7,558 nt of DNA from Actinomycetota bacterium (GCA_005885015.1 VAYG01000069.1:1-7558), one strand, 5' to 3'; numbered from the stretch's first letter, positions 1 through 6,018 are shown. Notes: a model not told the origin generated them from the letters alone. Numbers and translations: made by a program.

Positions 1-2
1 CA

Positions 3-467
3 TCTGCGCACAGCATCAGCGGCTATCTCTGGACGAACGTGGACACGGACTGCGCCACCGCGCCGTGCGTCACCAGGGGCAACCAGGTGGGCGCGTGGCA
101 GTCCATCCTGTGGGCCGATGGGTACCTGGCGAAGTGCGGCGCCTCGGGGATCGACGGGGTCTTCGGTTCGATCACGAAATCTGCTACCCGGAGGTGGCAA
201 CAGGCCTACCGGCTCACCGCCGATGGGATCGTGGGGCCCCGCACCTGGGGGACTGCGAGGAACAGGCTGAGGTTCTCGGGGGCGGCCATGCAGATGCTCC
301 CCGGAGGCCGGCTGTTGGCCATCCAGTACTGGAACTACGTGGGCAGGTTCCACACCGTCCACTTCCAGTACAGCACGCCGACGTGGGGCTTCCGGTCCCC
401 GGCGAATCTAAAGACGCTGCCGTACTACGCGACGTCGCATCCGGGCATCTTCTTCGCTCGGTGCTGA
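3..467 (+). CDS. Peptidoglycan-binding domain protein, 3' part (5' end outside window)
   Basis: The reading frame is open from the window edge, so the protein probably begins upstream; an in-frame GTG at 39 is a poor start because it falls inside what looks like continuous extracellular sequence (SAHSISGYLWTN before it). The segment from about the Gly-Asn-Gln at base 80 to base 270 matches the PG_binding_1 fold: AWQSILWADGYL, then GIDGVFGSITKSATRRWQ, then GLTADGIVGPRTW-like repeats (here RLTADGIVGPRTW). Family knowledge: this three-helix domain binds peptidoglycan and anchors secreted enzymes or inhibitors to the wall. A C-terminal tail of about 65 residues rich in Tyr, Phe and Trp follows and ends in FFARC; I do not recognise it. 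Four cysteines (two in DCATAPC, one in AKCGA, one at the C-terminus) suggest disulphides and an extracytoplasmic location. No catalytic domain is visible in the part seen. It converges with the M20 gene, with 13 bases between the stops. Confidence 0.75.
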   Translation, partial: SAHSISGYLWTNVDTDCATAPCVTRGNQVGAWQSILWADGYLAKCGASGIDGVFGSITKSATRRWQQAYRLTADGIVGPRTWGTARNRLRFSGAAMQMLPGGRLLAIQYWNYVGRFHTVHFQYSTPTWGFRSPANLKTLPYYATSHPGIFFARC

Positions 468-470
468 ACA

Positions 471-493
471 GGGCGTCGGCTCAGCCGACGCCC
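471..493. terminator. Perfect 10-bp hairpin shared by two convergent genes
   Basis: GGGCGTCGGC at 471-480 is perfectly complementary to GCCGACGCCC at 484-493, with a three-base loop. The loop is exactly the TGA stop codon of the minus-strand M20 gene (481-483), and the stem begins three bases after the stop of the + gene at 467. The position between convergent genes suggests a bidirectional terminator. There is no T-run on either side, so it is not a canonical intrinsic terminator; U-less hairpins are often proposed as terminators in GC-rich Gram-positives. Confidence 0.55.
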
Positions 494-1515
494 GCGATCA
501 AGCCGGCCAGCAGCGCGATGCGGGGCGTCACGGTTTCCAGGTCGAGCCATTCGGCAGGAGAGTGATCCGCGCCCCCGATCGGGCCGAGCCCGTCCAGCGT
601 CGGGACGCCCAGCCCGGCCACCGGGTTCGCGTCCGAGGCCCCACCCGTGGCGGCGTCGTCGACCTCGAAGCCGAGATCGGCGGCGATCTTCTTCGCCCTG
701 TCCACCAGCCGCGCGGTGGCCTCGGTCTTCTCCATCGGGGGGAAGCCGGATAGGGCGATGACCTCCGCCTCCGTGTCGGGCACCACCCGGCGCGCCGCCG
801 CCGCCCGCAGGGCCGCTTCCGCCTCCCGGAACGAGGACGCCGCCGGGGCCCGCAGGTCGACGTGGAGCTCGCACCGGTCGGCGACCACGTTGGGTCGGGT
901 CCCACCCTGGATCACCCCGACGTTGACGGTCACGCCGGGCCATCTCCCGTTCAGCTCGTGCAGTGCGATCACCATGTGCGCGGCCTCGATCGTGGCCGAG
1001 CGGCCGCGCTCCGGTTCCACGCCGGCATGGGCGGCTCGTCCCCGGATGACGATTCGAAAGTCGGTGACGCCCTTCCGAGCCGAGACGATGTCCCCGTTCT
1101 CCCGGGCCCCCTCCAGCACGAAGCATGCGTCCGCCGATCGGGCCTGCTCCAGGATGATCCGCCCGGAGAACGGGCTGCCGATCTCCTCGTCGGGGTTGCA
1201 GACATAGGTGATCGTGGGAAGGGCCTCGGCCTCGGCGTCCCGGAGCGCCCCCACCGCGTACAGACCCCCCAGGAGGCCCCCCTTCATGTCCGACACGCCC
1301 GGCCCATATGCCGTTGAGCCCTCCACGCGGAACGGGCGCTCCGTCGCGGTCCCATCCGGGAAGACGGTGTCCATGTGGCCGACCAGCAGGACGTTCCGAT
1401 TCCCGGGCGCCGGAAGCGTGGCCACCAGGACGTCGCCGAGCCGCGGGCGACCGGCCTCGGGACGATGGGCGATCCGCTCGACGGACCACCCCCGGGATTC
1501 GAACGAAGCCTGCAT
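481..1515 (-). CDS. M20 family metallopeptidase, carboxypeptidase G2-like (5' frame disrupted)
   Basis: This frame encodes 344 residues of a two-zinc M20 hydrolase that cleaves C-terminal glutamate or another amide-linked residue. Counting from the ATG at 1515: HMDTV gives His47 and Asp49, SDMKGG gives the bridging Asp76, PDEEIGS gives catalytic Glu110 and ligand Glu111, VLEGARENG gives Glu135, and GGADHSPAEW gives His318. From my recollection of Pseudomonas carboxypeptidase G2 (His112, Asp141, Glu175/176, Glu200, His385), the spacings between the first four sites are identical. The lid/dimerisation domain lies roughly between residues 145 and 260 (RGRAAHAGVEPERG). The ATG at 1515 has no ribosome binding site and lies inside a conserved helix: the codons just before it read DGVNRVADI, typical of the family. 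The real start appears to be GTG 1634 in another frame (see the separate entry), so either the gene is frameshifted or the sequence contains an error. No signal peptide is seen. The substrate cannot be named. Confidence 0.85.
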   Translation of the reverse strand: MQASFESRGWSVERIAHRPEAGRPRLGDVLVATLPAPGNRNVLLVGHMDTVFPDGTATERPFRVEGSTAYGPGVSDMKGGLLGGLYAVGALRDAEAEALPTITYVCNPDEEIGSPFSGRIILEQARSADACFVLEGARENGDIVSARKGVTDFRIVIRGRAAHAGVEPERGRSATIEAAHMVIALHELNGRWPGVTVNVGVIQGGTRPNVVADRCELHVDLRAPAASSFREAEAALRAAAARRVVPDTEAEVIALSGFPPMEKTEATARLVDRAKKIAADLGFEVDDAATGGASDANPVAGLGVPTLDGLGPIGGADHSPAEWLDLETVTPRIALLAGLIAGVG

Positions 1516-1634
1516 GATGTCGGCGACGCGATTGACGCCGTCGGGCAGGTGGCAAGGTAGGCGTCGAAGGCGCCTTCGGCGATCTTCCGGATGGCCTGGA
1601 GGTCGGGATGCCGCCCTTCGCCGGCCGGGCTCAC
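1516..1634 (-). pseudogene. Displaced N-terminal segment of the M20 gene
   Basis: From GTG 1634 the minus strand reads VSPAGEGRHPDLQAIRKI followed by AEGAFDAYLAT, which looks like the N-terminal helix of M20 carboxypeptidases. It then runs out of frame at about 1548. The frame that continues into the enzyme resumes about 1545 with PDGVNRVADIM. What is missing between AYLAT and PDGV is the usual segment of the type L-x-x-L-V-x-I-D-S-G-x-x-T, about 13 codons. A deletion of 37 bases (3n+1) would remove that segment and produce this frame change. GTG 1634 overlaps the TGA of the upstream gene (GTGA) and has a good ribosome binding site, so it is the natural start. The alternative is a sequencing or assembly error. 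Confidence 0.6.
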
Positions 1635-2311
1635 TCGCCGGCGGCCTCCTCGGGCCCTCCGTCGCCCCCGCTCGGAGCGGGGGCTCCGGTCGGTCCCTTG
1701 AGGATCCTGAGCACGGCCTCCATCTCGCTGTCGGCGGGGGCGGCGGTGGCCCCGCGTCCCCGGGCCGCGGTGAGGACGGTGCGAAGGTTCACCTCGGCCA
1801 TCTCGAGCTTCGTCTCCAGCTCCTTGACACGCTCGAAGAGCCGGGAGGCCCGTTGCTCCGCGTCGACCCGGGCCGCCTTGTTCTCCTTCACCTCGCGGCG
1901 GAGGTGGTCCGCGGCGGCGACAGCTTCGGCAGCTTCCCGGCCGAGCTCGATCACCCGTTCGAGAACCGTCCGGCCGAGGTCGGCGTACGTGGCCCGGCGG
2001 TCGCCCCCCGTGGCCTCGGGGCGAGCGGATCCCTTTCGCCTGGCCTTCCGTCGACGGGGTGCCCGGGGGACCGACTCGGGCTCTCCCGGATCGAGGGGCC
2101 GGGCATCGAGCAACCGGTACTGGCCGTCCTCCACTTCCAGTCGCCTTCGCGCGGCAAGCGCCCGGACCGCCCGGGCTACAGCTAGTGGATTGGGAAGCCC
2201 TGCCTGCTTCCCAATCTCAGCAGGCGGGTGGTTGAGAACCTCACCTGGCTGCGTAGATTCGGCAGCCACGCGCAGGAATGCGTTAGCAGCTTGAAGGCTC
2301 TGTTCGTTCAA
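1631..2311 (-). CDS. Winged-helix and coiled-coil protein of unknown function
   Basis: This gene encodes 226 residues from a TTG start; no ATG, GTG or TTG lies further upstream before a stop. I do not recognise a named family. Residues about 11-68 look like a winged helix: AEIGKQAGLPNPLAVARAVRAL gives a helix-turn-helix and LEVEDGQYRLL a beta-wing. Residues 83-97 are strongly basic (APRRRKARRKGSARP), fitting nucleic-acid contact. Residues about 107-183 are charged, heptad-like and helical (ERVIELGREAAEAV through FERVKELETKLEMAEVNL), most likely a coiled coil. The tail is Pro/Gly/Ala-rich and probably disordered. There is no signal peptide or membrane segment. Its TGA overlaps the GTG of the M20 gene, so the two are probably co-translated. 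It could be a regulator of that gene or a structural DNA-binding protein; both are inference. Confidence 0.7.
   Translation of the reverse strand: MNEQSLQAANAFLRVAAESTQPGEVLNHPPAEIGKQAGLPNPLAVARAVRALAARRRLEVEDGQYRLLDARPLDPGEPESVPRAPRRRKARRKGSARPEATGGDRRATYADLGRTVLERVIELGREAAEAVAAADHLRREVKENKAARVDAEQRASRLFERVKELETKLEMAEVNLRTVLTAARGRGATAAPADSEMEAVLRILKGPTGAPAPSGGDGGPEEAAGE
1645..1651 (-). promoter_or_regulatory. Ribosome binding site for the GTG start at 1634
   Basis: The minus strand reads GAGGAGG here, ten bases before GTG 1634 and inside the end of the preceding gene. It decides the start of the M20 gene in favour of 1634, since nothing comparable precedes the ATG at 1515. With the 4-base GTGA overlap it implies translational coupling. 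Confidence 0.6.
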
Positions 2312-2333
2312 GTCGTCCCCGTTCGACGCCGGA

Positions 2334-2363
2334 ATACTGACAGGCGGGCGATCAATGCGTCAA
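2334..2363 (-). promoter_or_regulatory. Candidate promoter of the winged-helix/M20 pair
   Basis: On the minus strand TTGACG (2363-2358) resembles a -35 box. It is followed after 18 bases by CAGTAT (2339-2334), a weak -10 that keeps the key A and T. Transcription would start about 16 bases before the TTG codon at 2311. It lies in the 92-base gap after mocA, the only gap of this size in the minus-strand block. This is a by-eye match only. Confidence 0.35.
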
Positions 2364-2398
2364 GGGACCTCGCCCCCCCGGCCCGGCCTCCTGACTTG

Positions 2399-2412
2399 CC
2401 CGGTCACCCGGG
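2399..2412. terminator. Small hairpin spanning the mocA stop codon
   Basis: CCCGG (2399-2403) pairs with CCGGG (2408-2412) around a four-base loop that contains the mocA stop (2404-2406). The stem is only 5 bp, all G:C, with no T-run. It might weakly attenuate or terminate, or be chance in GC-rich DNA. Confidence 0.25.
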
Positions 2413-2997
2413 GCCGAACGACGCGCGGGCCCGTTCGTAGTCCTCCTGCGTATCGATGTCCTCGGGCGGGTCGCCCCCCACCTCCACCACCAGGTGCCAC
2501 TCGGGGTGGTCGGCCAGCACGCTCCGGGCCCCCTCGTCCGCCTCGACCCGGTCCAGGACCGGCCAGATCGACCGCTCGATCAGGGTGGGGTGGGCTGCCC
2601 GGCCCCCATAGGAGGCCTGGACCACCGGCCCCAGGCCGCCGAGCCAGGCCCGGACGATCGCCTCGATGGCCGCGTTCCGAACGCCGGGCTGGTCACCCAG
2701 CAGGATCACGGCAGCGGCCGACTCCGGATGGGCCGCTCGGAGGCCCGCCCGCAGCGACGTGGCCTGTCCGGCGGCGAAGTCGGCGTTGAGGACGTACCGG
2801 GCCCGCGCGGGGGCCTTCATCGCGCCCCGGATCTCCTCCGCCGCGTGGCCGACCACCACGACGATCTCGTCGAGGGGGGCGCGGGTGGCGGCGTCCAGGA
2901 CATGCTGGAGCACAGGTTTTCCTCCCAAGGAGAGCAACTGCTTGGGGTGGCCGAGCCGCGACGACGTCCCCGCTGCCAGGACGATGCCGGAGATCAC
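2404..2997 (-). CDS. mocA: MocA-like molybdenum cofactor cytidylyltransferase
   Basis: This 197-residue protein has the usual size for the MobA/MocA-type nucleotidyltransferase fold (NTP_transf_3). The family transfers CMP from CTP (or GMP in the MobA branch) to molybdopterin, making the dinucleotide cofactor used by xanthine/CO dehydrogenase-type enzymes. The N-terminal nucleotide-binding loop is LAAGTSSRLGHPKQLL (7-22). AGQATSLRAGL (76-86) and LLGDQP (99-104, with the metal-binding Asp102) follow, then HPTLI (136-140) and ADEGARSVL (153-161). The C-terminal DIDTQEDY (180-187) is the standard end of this family. GTG 2997 starts exactly at the first beta-strand (MISGIVLAAG) but has no clear Shine-Dalgarno. 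It follows xdhC by 21 bases, so the two probably share a transcript, and that pairing favours MocA over MobA. Confidence 0.88.
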   Translation of the reverse strand: MISGIVLAAGTSSRLGHPKQLLSLGGKPVLQHVLDAATRAPLDEIVVVVGHAAEEIRGAMKAPARARYVLNADFAAGQATSLRAGLRAAHPESAAAVILLGDQPGVRNAAIEAIVRAWLGGLGPVVQASYGGRAAHPTLIERSIWPVLDRVEADEGARSVLADHPEWHLVVEVGGDPPEDIDTQEDYERARASFGPG

Positions 2998-3018
2998 CGG
3001 GAGTGGCCGGTGGGCCGC

Positions 3019-4167
3019 TCAGCCGCGCTTCGCGGCGACGGGGTCATGCGCCGGCCCGGCCCGATCGTGGATCGGCCCTCCTCGATCCCTGAGGAACCCT
3101 CCCCGCCTTCCTTTGGCCACAGCCAGGACCTCGCCGACGATGGCCCAGGCCACCTCCTCGGGGCCGTCCCCGCCGAGGTCGAGGCCGGCGGGGCCGTGGA
3201 CCACCTCGAGGTCCCTGGGATCGGGGTCATATCCCTCGCGTCTGAGCTCTGCCAGCAGTCGCTCGAGCCGGGCGGCGGGCCCGAGCATGCCGATGTAGGG
3301 GGCAGGGCTCCCCAGGAACGAGCGGAGATAGTCCTTGTCCCGGAGGAAGTTGTGGCTCATGACCACGACGTACGTGCGTTCGTCCACCCCGGCTCTCCGG
3401 GCGGCGTCGCCGGGTTCGGCCTTGACGAAACGGTCGGCATCCGGGAAGCGTCGAGGCTTGAGGAACTGTTCCCGATCGTCGACCACCTCCACCTTCCAGC
3501 CCAGTCCCGAGGCGAATCGGACGAGTGGGACTGCGTCGTGTCCCGCTCCACAGACGATCAGCCGAAGCGGCGGGACCAAGACCTCGAAGAAGGCGCGGAT
3601 CTCCTCGCCGAGCGGCAGCGTGCCCGACCTTCCATCCTCCAACGCGCGCAGGCCCTCGCTTCGGGCCTGGCGGTCGATCGAGGGATCGCCCAGCGATCCG
3701 TCCACCGTTCCGTCGGCGTGCACGATCAGTCGTGCCCCGAGCCGCACTCCACCGTCCTCCGACAACTGCACCACCGTGACCGCGACCAGCGCCTGCTGCT
3801 GGTCCACAGCTCGGCGAATCGTCCCGGCGGCATGAACCGCGCCGTCCGCCGGCTCCACGAAGACGTCGATCACACCGTTGCAGCCGAGGCCCCATCCCCA
3901 GACCACCTCGTCGTCCGCGGTGAGGTCGAAATGGATCAGGCGGGCCCGACCCTCCGCCATCACCTCCGCGGCGGCGGCGCGGACGTCGCCCTCCAGGCAC
4001 CCGCCGCTGATCGTTCCGACGGGCCTTCCGTGTTCCGGGACGAGCAGCCGTGCCCCTTCCCTGCGGTAGGTCGAACCGGACACCCCGACGATGGTGGCCA
4101 GCGCCATACGCTCGCCGCGAGCGGCGCCCTCTTCCACCGCGCGGAGGACCTCCTGCAGCTCGCTCAC
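3019..4167 (-). CDS. xdhC: XdhC/CoxF-family molybdenum hydroxylase maturation factor
   Basis: With GTG 4167 this is a 382-residue protein of normal family length; the frame stays open to 4248, but that extension would overlap the divergent gene and matches nothing. XdhC proteins bind the molybdenum cofactor, aid its sulfuration and insert it into xanthine dehydrogenase-type apoenzymes. The N-terminal XdhC/CoxI domain (about 1-100) shows ALATIVGVSGSTYRREGARL, GTISGGCLEGDV (51-62, Cys57) and GWGLGCNG (91-98, Cys96). The C-terminal Rossmann-like domain begins LIVCGAGHDAVPL with its Gly-rich turn at 207-209. It continues with VVMSHNFLRDKDYL (268-281), YIGMLGPAARLERL (291-304), HGPAGLDLGGDGPEEVAWAI (324-343) and RRGGFLRDRGGPIH (364-377). 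The protein is cytoplasmic, and mocA follows 21 bases later. No hydroxylase structural gene is in the window, so its client is unknown. Confidence 0.9.
   Translation of the reverse strand: MSELQEVLRAVEEGAARGERMALATIVGVSGSTYRREGARLLVPEHGRPVGTISGGCLEGDVRAAAAEVMAEGRARLIHFDLTADDEVVWGWGLGCNGVIDVFVEPADGAVHAAGTIRRAVDQQQALVAVTVVQLSEDGGVRLGARLIVHADGTVDGSLGDPSIDRQARSEGLRALEDGRSGTLPLGEEIRAFFEVLVPPLRLIVCGAGHDAVPLVRFASGLGWKVEVVDDREQFLKPRRFPDADRFVKAEPGDAARRAGVDERTYVVVMSHNFLRDKDYLRSFLGSPAPYIGMLGPAARLERLLAELRREGYDPDPRDLEVVHGPAGLDLGGDGPEEVAWAIVGEVLAVAKGRRGGFLRDRGGPIHDRAGPAHDPVAAKRG
3022..3036. other. 6-bp perfect hairpin at the end of xdhC
   Basis: GCCGCG (3022-3027) pairs with CGCGGC (3031-3036) across a three-base loop. 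On the minus strand the stem encodes the last four residues (AKRG) and ends directly before the TGA at 3021-3019. The site is 25 bases before the mocA GTG, so it could affect how much mocA is read or translated. No function is shown. Confidence 0.3.
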
Positions 4168-4176
4168 GGCACGAAC

Positions 4177-4182
4177 TAGGGT
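4177..4182 (+). promoter_or_regulatory. Candidate -10 element, leaderless start of the Mur ligase gene
   Basis: TAGGGT at 4177-4182 ends seven bases before the ATG at 4190. That is the distance expected when transcription begins at the A of the start codon. No Shine-Dalgarno is present in the 22 bases before the ATG. TAnnnT boxes at this spacing are the known signature of leaderless genes in Actinobacteria and Deinococcus. No convincing -35 was found. Confidence 0.45.
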
Positions 4183-4183
4183 A
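4178..4183 (-). promoter_or_regulatory. Candidate -10 element for xdhC
   Basis: The minus strand reads TACCCT at 4183-4178 (TAnnnT form), ten bases before the GTG at 4167, which would give a leader of only a few bases. No Shine-Dalgarno precedes the GTG, in agreement with a leaderless or nearly leaderless message. No good -35 was seen. It overlaps the -10 proposed for the opposite strand. Confidence 0.4.
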
Positions 4184-4189
4184 CTCGCT

Positions 4190-5926
4190 ATGTCCTCTCC
4201 CGAGCCCACAGGCATCGTGGAGCTTCGCGTGTTGGACGGGCCGAACATCTACTTCACCCGGCCCGCAGTGAAGTTGACGCTGTCGGTCCCACAGTGGCTC
4301 GAGGGGTCCGAAGATGAGGCCGCTTCCGCGGCCGCGCGGGCGGGGATGTCCGGAAGCGAACTGGAGTCGGCCGCGGGTCGGCTCCGCCCGGGCCTGCCGG
4401 GCACCGAACACCGACGCCGGTTCGTGTCCAGGCTCGCTGCCCACGTGGCCAGGTCAGTGGCCCACGCCGCGGGGACGAACCTTGCCGTGCGGTCTCGACC
4501 GGGTCCGGAGAGAGATCAGGTGGTCGTGGCATATCCGTGGCGGAGGCGAGGAGCCGCGGAAGCGCTCGGCCGAGAGCTCGCGAGGACCTTCGCCGATCTG
4601 CTATCGACCCGCGTTCCCTTCGATGCCCTGGTGCACGGTGCCGCCGGACGGCTGAGCGCCGTGGACCCGGGCTCCGCTCCGGTCGTTCCCGAGCCGGCCA
4701 TCCCCGTCATCGCGGTGACCGGCACCAACGGAAAGACCACGACCGTTCGAGCCCTGGCCCATCTGGCCCGGACCGCCGGTCTCCGGGTGGCCTATTCCTC
4801 CACCGACGGGGTCTACGTCGACGACCGCCTCGTGGAGGAGGGCGACTACTCCGGGTTCGGCGGGGCCGGGAAGGCGATGGCCCAGCCGGGCGTGCAACTC
4901 GCGGTGTTGGAGACGGCCCGAGGCGGGATCCTTCTGCGAGGCATCGGGACGATGCACAACGACGTGGCGGTGGTGACCAACGTCTCCGCCGACCACCTCG
5001 GGCTCCACGGGATCAACACCCTCGACCAGCTCGCCGAGGTGAAGGCCGCGGTCACCAAGATCACCCGTCCGAGGGGCTGGGACGTCCTGAACGCCGACGA
5101 CCCTCGGGTGCTGGCCATGCGACGGACCATCCGGGGCCAGCCGTGGCTGTTCTCGATCGACCCGGATCACCCGGCGATCCGAACCGCCCTGGCCGAGGGC
5201 GGCCGGGCCACCACGATCATCGACGGCCGGCTGACCTACCTCACCTCGGGGATGCGGCCGCATGCCCTCCTCCCCGTCGAGGACATCCCCTTGACGCTGG
5301 CCGGCGTCTCTACGGAGCACACCCAGAACGCGATGGCCGTGGCTTCCGCGGCGCTGGGGATCGGGTTGCCGGAGCAGGCCGTGGTCGAGGGGCTGGCGGA
5401 GTTCGTCCTGGACCCGGAGACCAATCCGGGCCGGGCCAATCTCTTCGAGCTGGACGGCCGCATCGTCGTCGCCGACTACGCACACAACGAGGCTGGCCTG
5501 GTCGGCCTGGTGGAGATTTGCCGGGGACTGCGGCCGCCCGGCGGCAAGATCTGGCTCGGCTTCTGTACCGCCGGGGACCGGAGCAACGAGATCCTCCACG
5601 CAATGGGGTACACGGCCGCGCGCGGCGCCGACCATGTGGCCATCGGCGAGCTTCTCCACTACCTGCGAGGCAGGGACCGCAGCGATCTGGTGGAGCGGCT
5701 GCGGGCCGGCGCGGTCGACGGAGGCGCGACGGAGGTGCCTGTGTTCATCGACGAGATGCACGCGCTCCGTTGGATGCTCGAGCGGTCGAAGCCGGGCGAC
5801 CTCGTGGCAGTGACGGCCCTGATCCAGCGTTCCGAGATCTTTGCCCTCATGCAGGAACTGGGAGGCGAGCGTGTCGGTCCGCGGCGCGTCCGCGAGCTGG
5901 CCCGCCAGGCCCGCCAGGCTCGCTGA
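4190..5926 (+). CDS. Cyanophycin-synthetase-like Mur ligase lacking the ATP-grasp domain
   Basis: From ATG 4190 this is a 578-residue protein. Residues about 8-155 resemble the N-terminal domain of cyanophycin synthetase: IVELRVLDGPNIYFTRPAVK, then RRRFVSRLAAHVARSVAHAAG, then DQVVVAYPWRRRGAAEALGR. The chain passes directly into a complete Mur ligase: P-loop VTGTNGKTTT (176-185, Lys182), LETARGGILLRGIG (240-253, Glu241), SADHLGLHG (266-274), a candidate carbamylated lysine at 285 (AEVKAA), LNADDP (300-305), NPGRANLF (412-419) and DYAHNEAG (429-436). ETARGGI and the NPGR...DYAHN segments are closer to CphA than to MurC-F. Full CphA (about 870 residues or more) has an ATP-grasp domain between these parts that joins the aspartate backbone; here it is absent. 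Expected chemistry is ATP-dependent acyl-phosphate activation of a carboxylate and amide bond formation. The substrate is unknown, and cyanophycin itself is unlikely to be made. A longer in-frame start at 4091 would overlap xdhC. Confidence 0.88.
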   Translation: MSSPEPTGIVELRVLDGPNIYFTRPAVKLTLSVPQWLEGSEDEAASAAARAGMSGSELESAAGRLRPGLPGTEHRRRFVSRLAAHVARSVAHAAGTNLAVRSRPGPERDQVVVAYPWRRRGAAEALGRELARTFADLLSTRVPFDALVHGAAGRLSAVDPGSAPVVPEPAIPVIAVTGTNGKTTTVRALAHLARTAGLRVAYSSTDGVYVDDRLVEEGDYSGFGGAGKAMAQPGVQLAVLETARGGILLRGIGTMHNDVAVVTNVSADHLGLHGINTLDQLAEVKAAVTKITRPRGWDVLNADDPRVLAMRRTIRGQPWLFSIDPDHPAIRTALAEGGRATTIIDGRLTYLTSGMRPHALLPVEDIPLTLAGVSTEHTQNAMAVASAALGIGLPEQAVVEGLAEFVLDPETNPGRANLFELDGRIVVADYAHNEAGLVGLVEICRGLRPPGGKIWLGFCTAGDRSNEILHAMGYTAARGADHVAIGELLHYLRGRDRSDLVERLRAGAVDGGATEVPVFIDEMHALRWMLERSKPGDLVAVTALIQRSEIFALMQELGGERVGPRRVRELARQARQAR

Positions 5927-5952
5927 CGGCGAGTCCGGCTTCGTTCGAGCCG
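5917..5952 (+). terminator. Tandem hairpins at the end of the Mur ligase gene
   Basis: CTCGC (5919-5923) pairs with GCGAG (5929-5933), extendable by a G:T and a G:C pair to 5917/5935; its five-base loop starts with the TGA stop (5924-5926). A second stem, CGGCT (5936-5940) with AGCCG (5948-5952), follows at once with a seven-base loop. There is no T-run. The pair is a plausible but weak terminator. The rest of the gap to 6008 shows no promoter I would defend. Confidence 0.35.
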
Positions 5953-6008
5953 TCGCTCCGGGGAACGTGCACCGGATGCCTCCCGTCCAAGGAACCAATC
6001 GAGCATAC

Positions 6009-6018
6009 GGAGGAGGGG
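6009..6018 (+). promoter_or_regulatory. Strong ribosome binding site of the DUF4349 gene
   Basis: GGAGGAGGGG lies three bases before ATG 6022, and its GGAGG core is eight bases from the ATG. It is the best Shine-Dalgarno on the + strand and fixes the start at 6022. It contrasts with the Mur ligase gene upstream, which has none. Confidence 0.75.

Noticed and set aside
425..1555. 376-codon minus-strand frame overlapping the M20 gene
   Set aside because: It is compositionally a shadow (runs of Arg, Gly and Pro); the M20 motifs are all in the other frame.
2494..4179. Long + strand open frame (561 codons) opposite mocA and xdhC
   Set aside because: It lies antisense to two genes with full family motifs; its translation is Arg/Pro/Gly-rich without domain motifs, as expected of stop-poor shadow frames in GC-rich DNA.
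4168..4248. N-terminal extension of xdhC to an upstream start at 4248
   Set aside because: The extension would overlap the divergent ligase gene and resembles nothing in XdhC proteins, which begin near the SELQEVLRA helix.
5901..5918. Two tandem copies of CCCGCCAGG
   Set aside because: It is a simple in-gene duplication coding for the repeated Arg-Gln-Ala tail of the ligase; two units are not evidence of a functional repeat.
4190..5926. Calling the gene cphA (cyanophycin synthetase) or a MurC-F enzyme
   Set aside because: The ATP-grasp half needed for cyanophycin is missing, and the ETARGGI, NPGR and N-terminal features are not those of the peptidoglycan Mur ligases.
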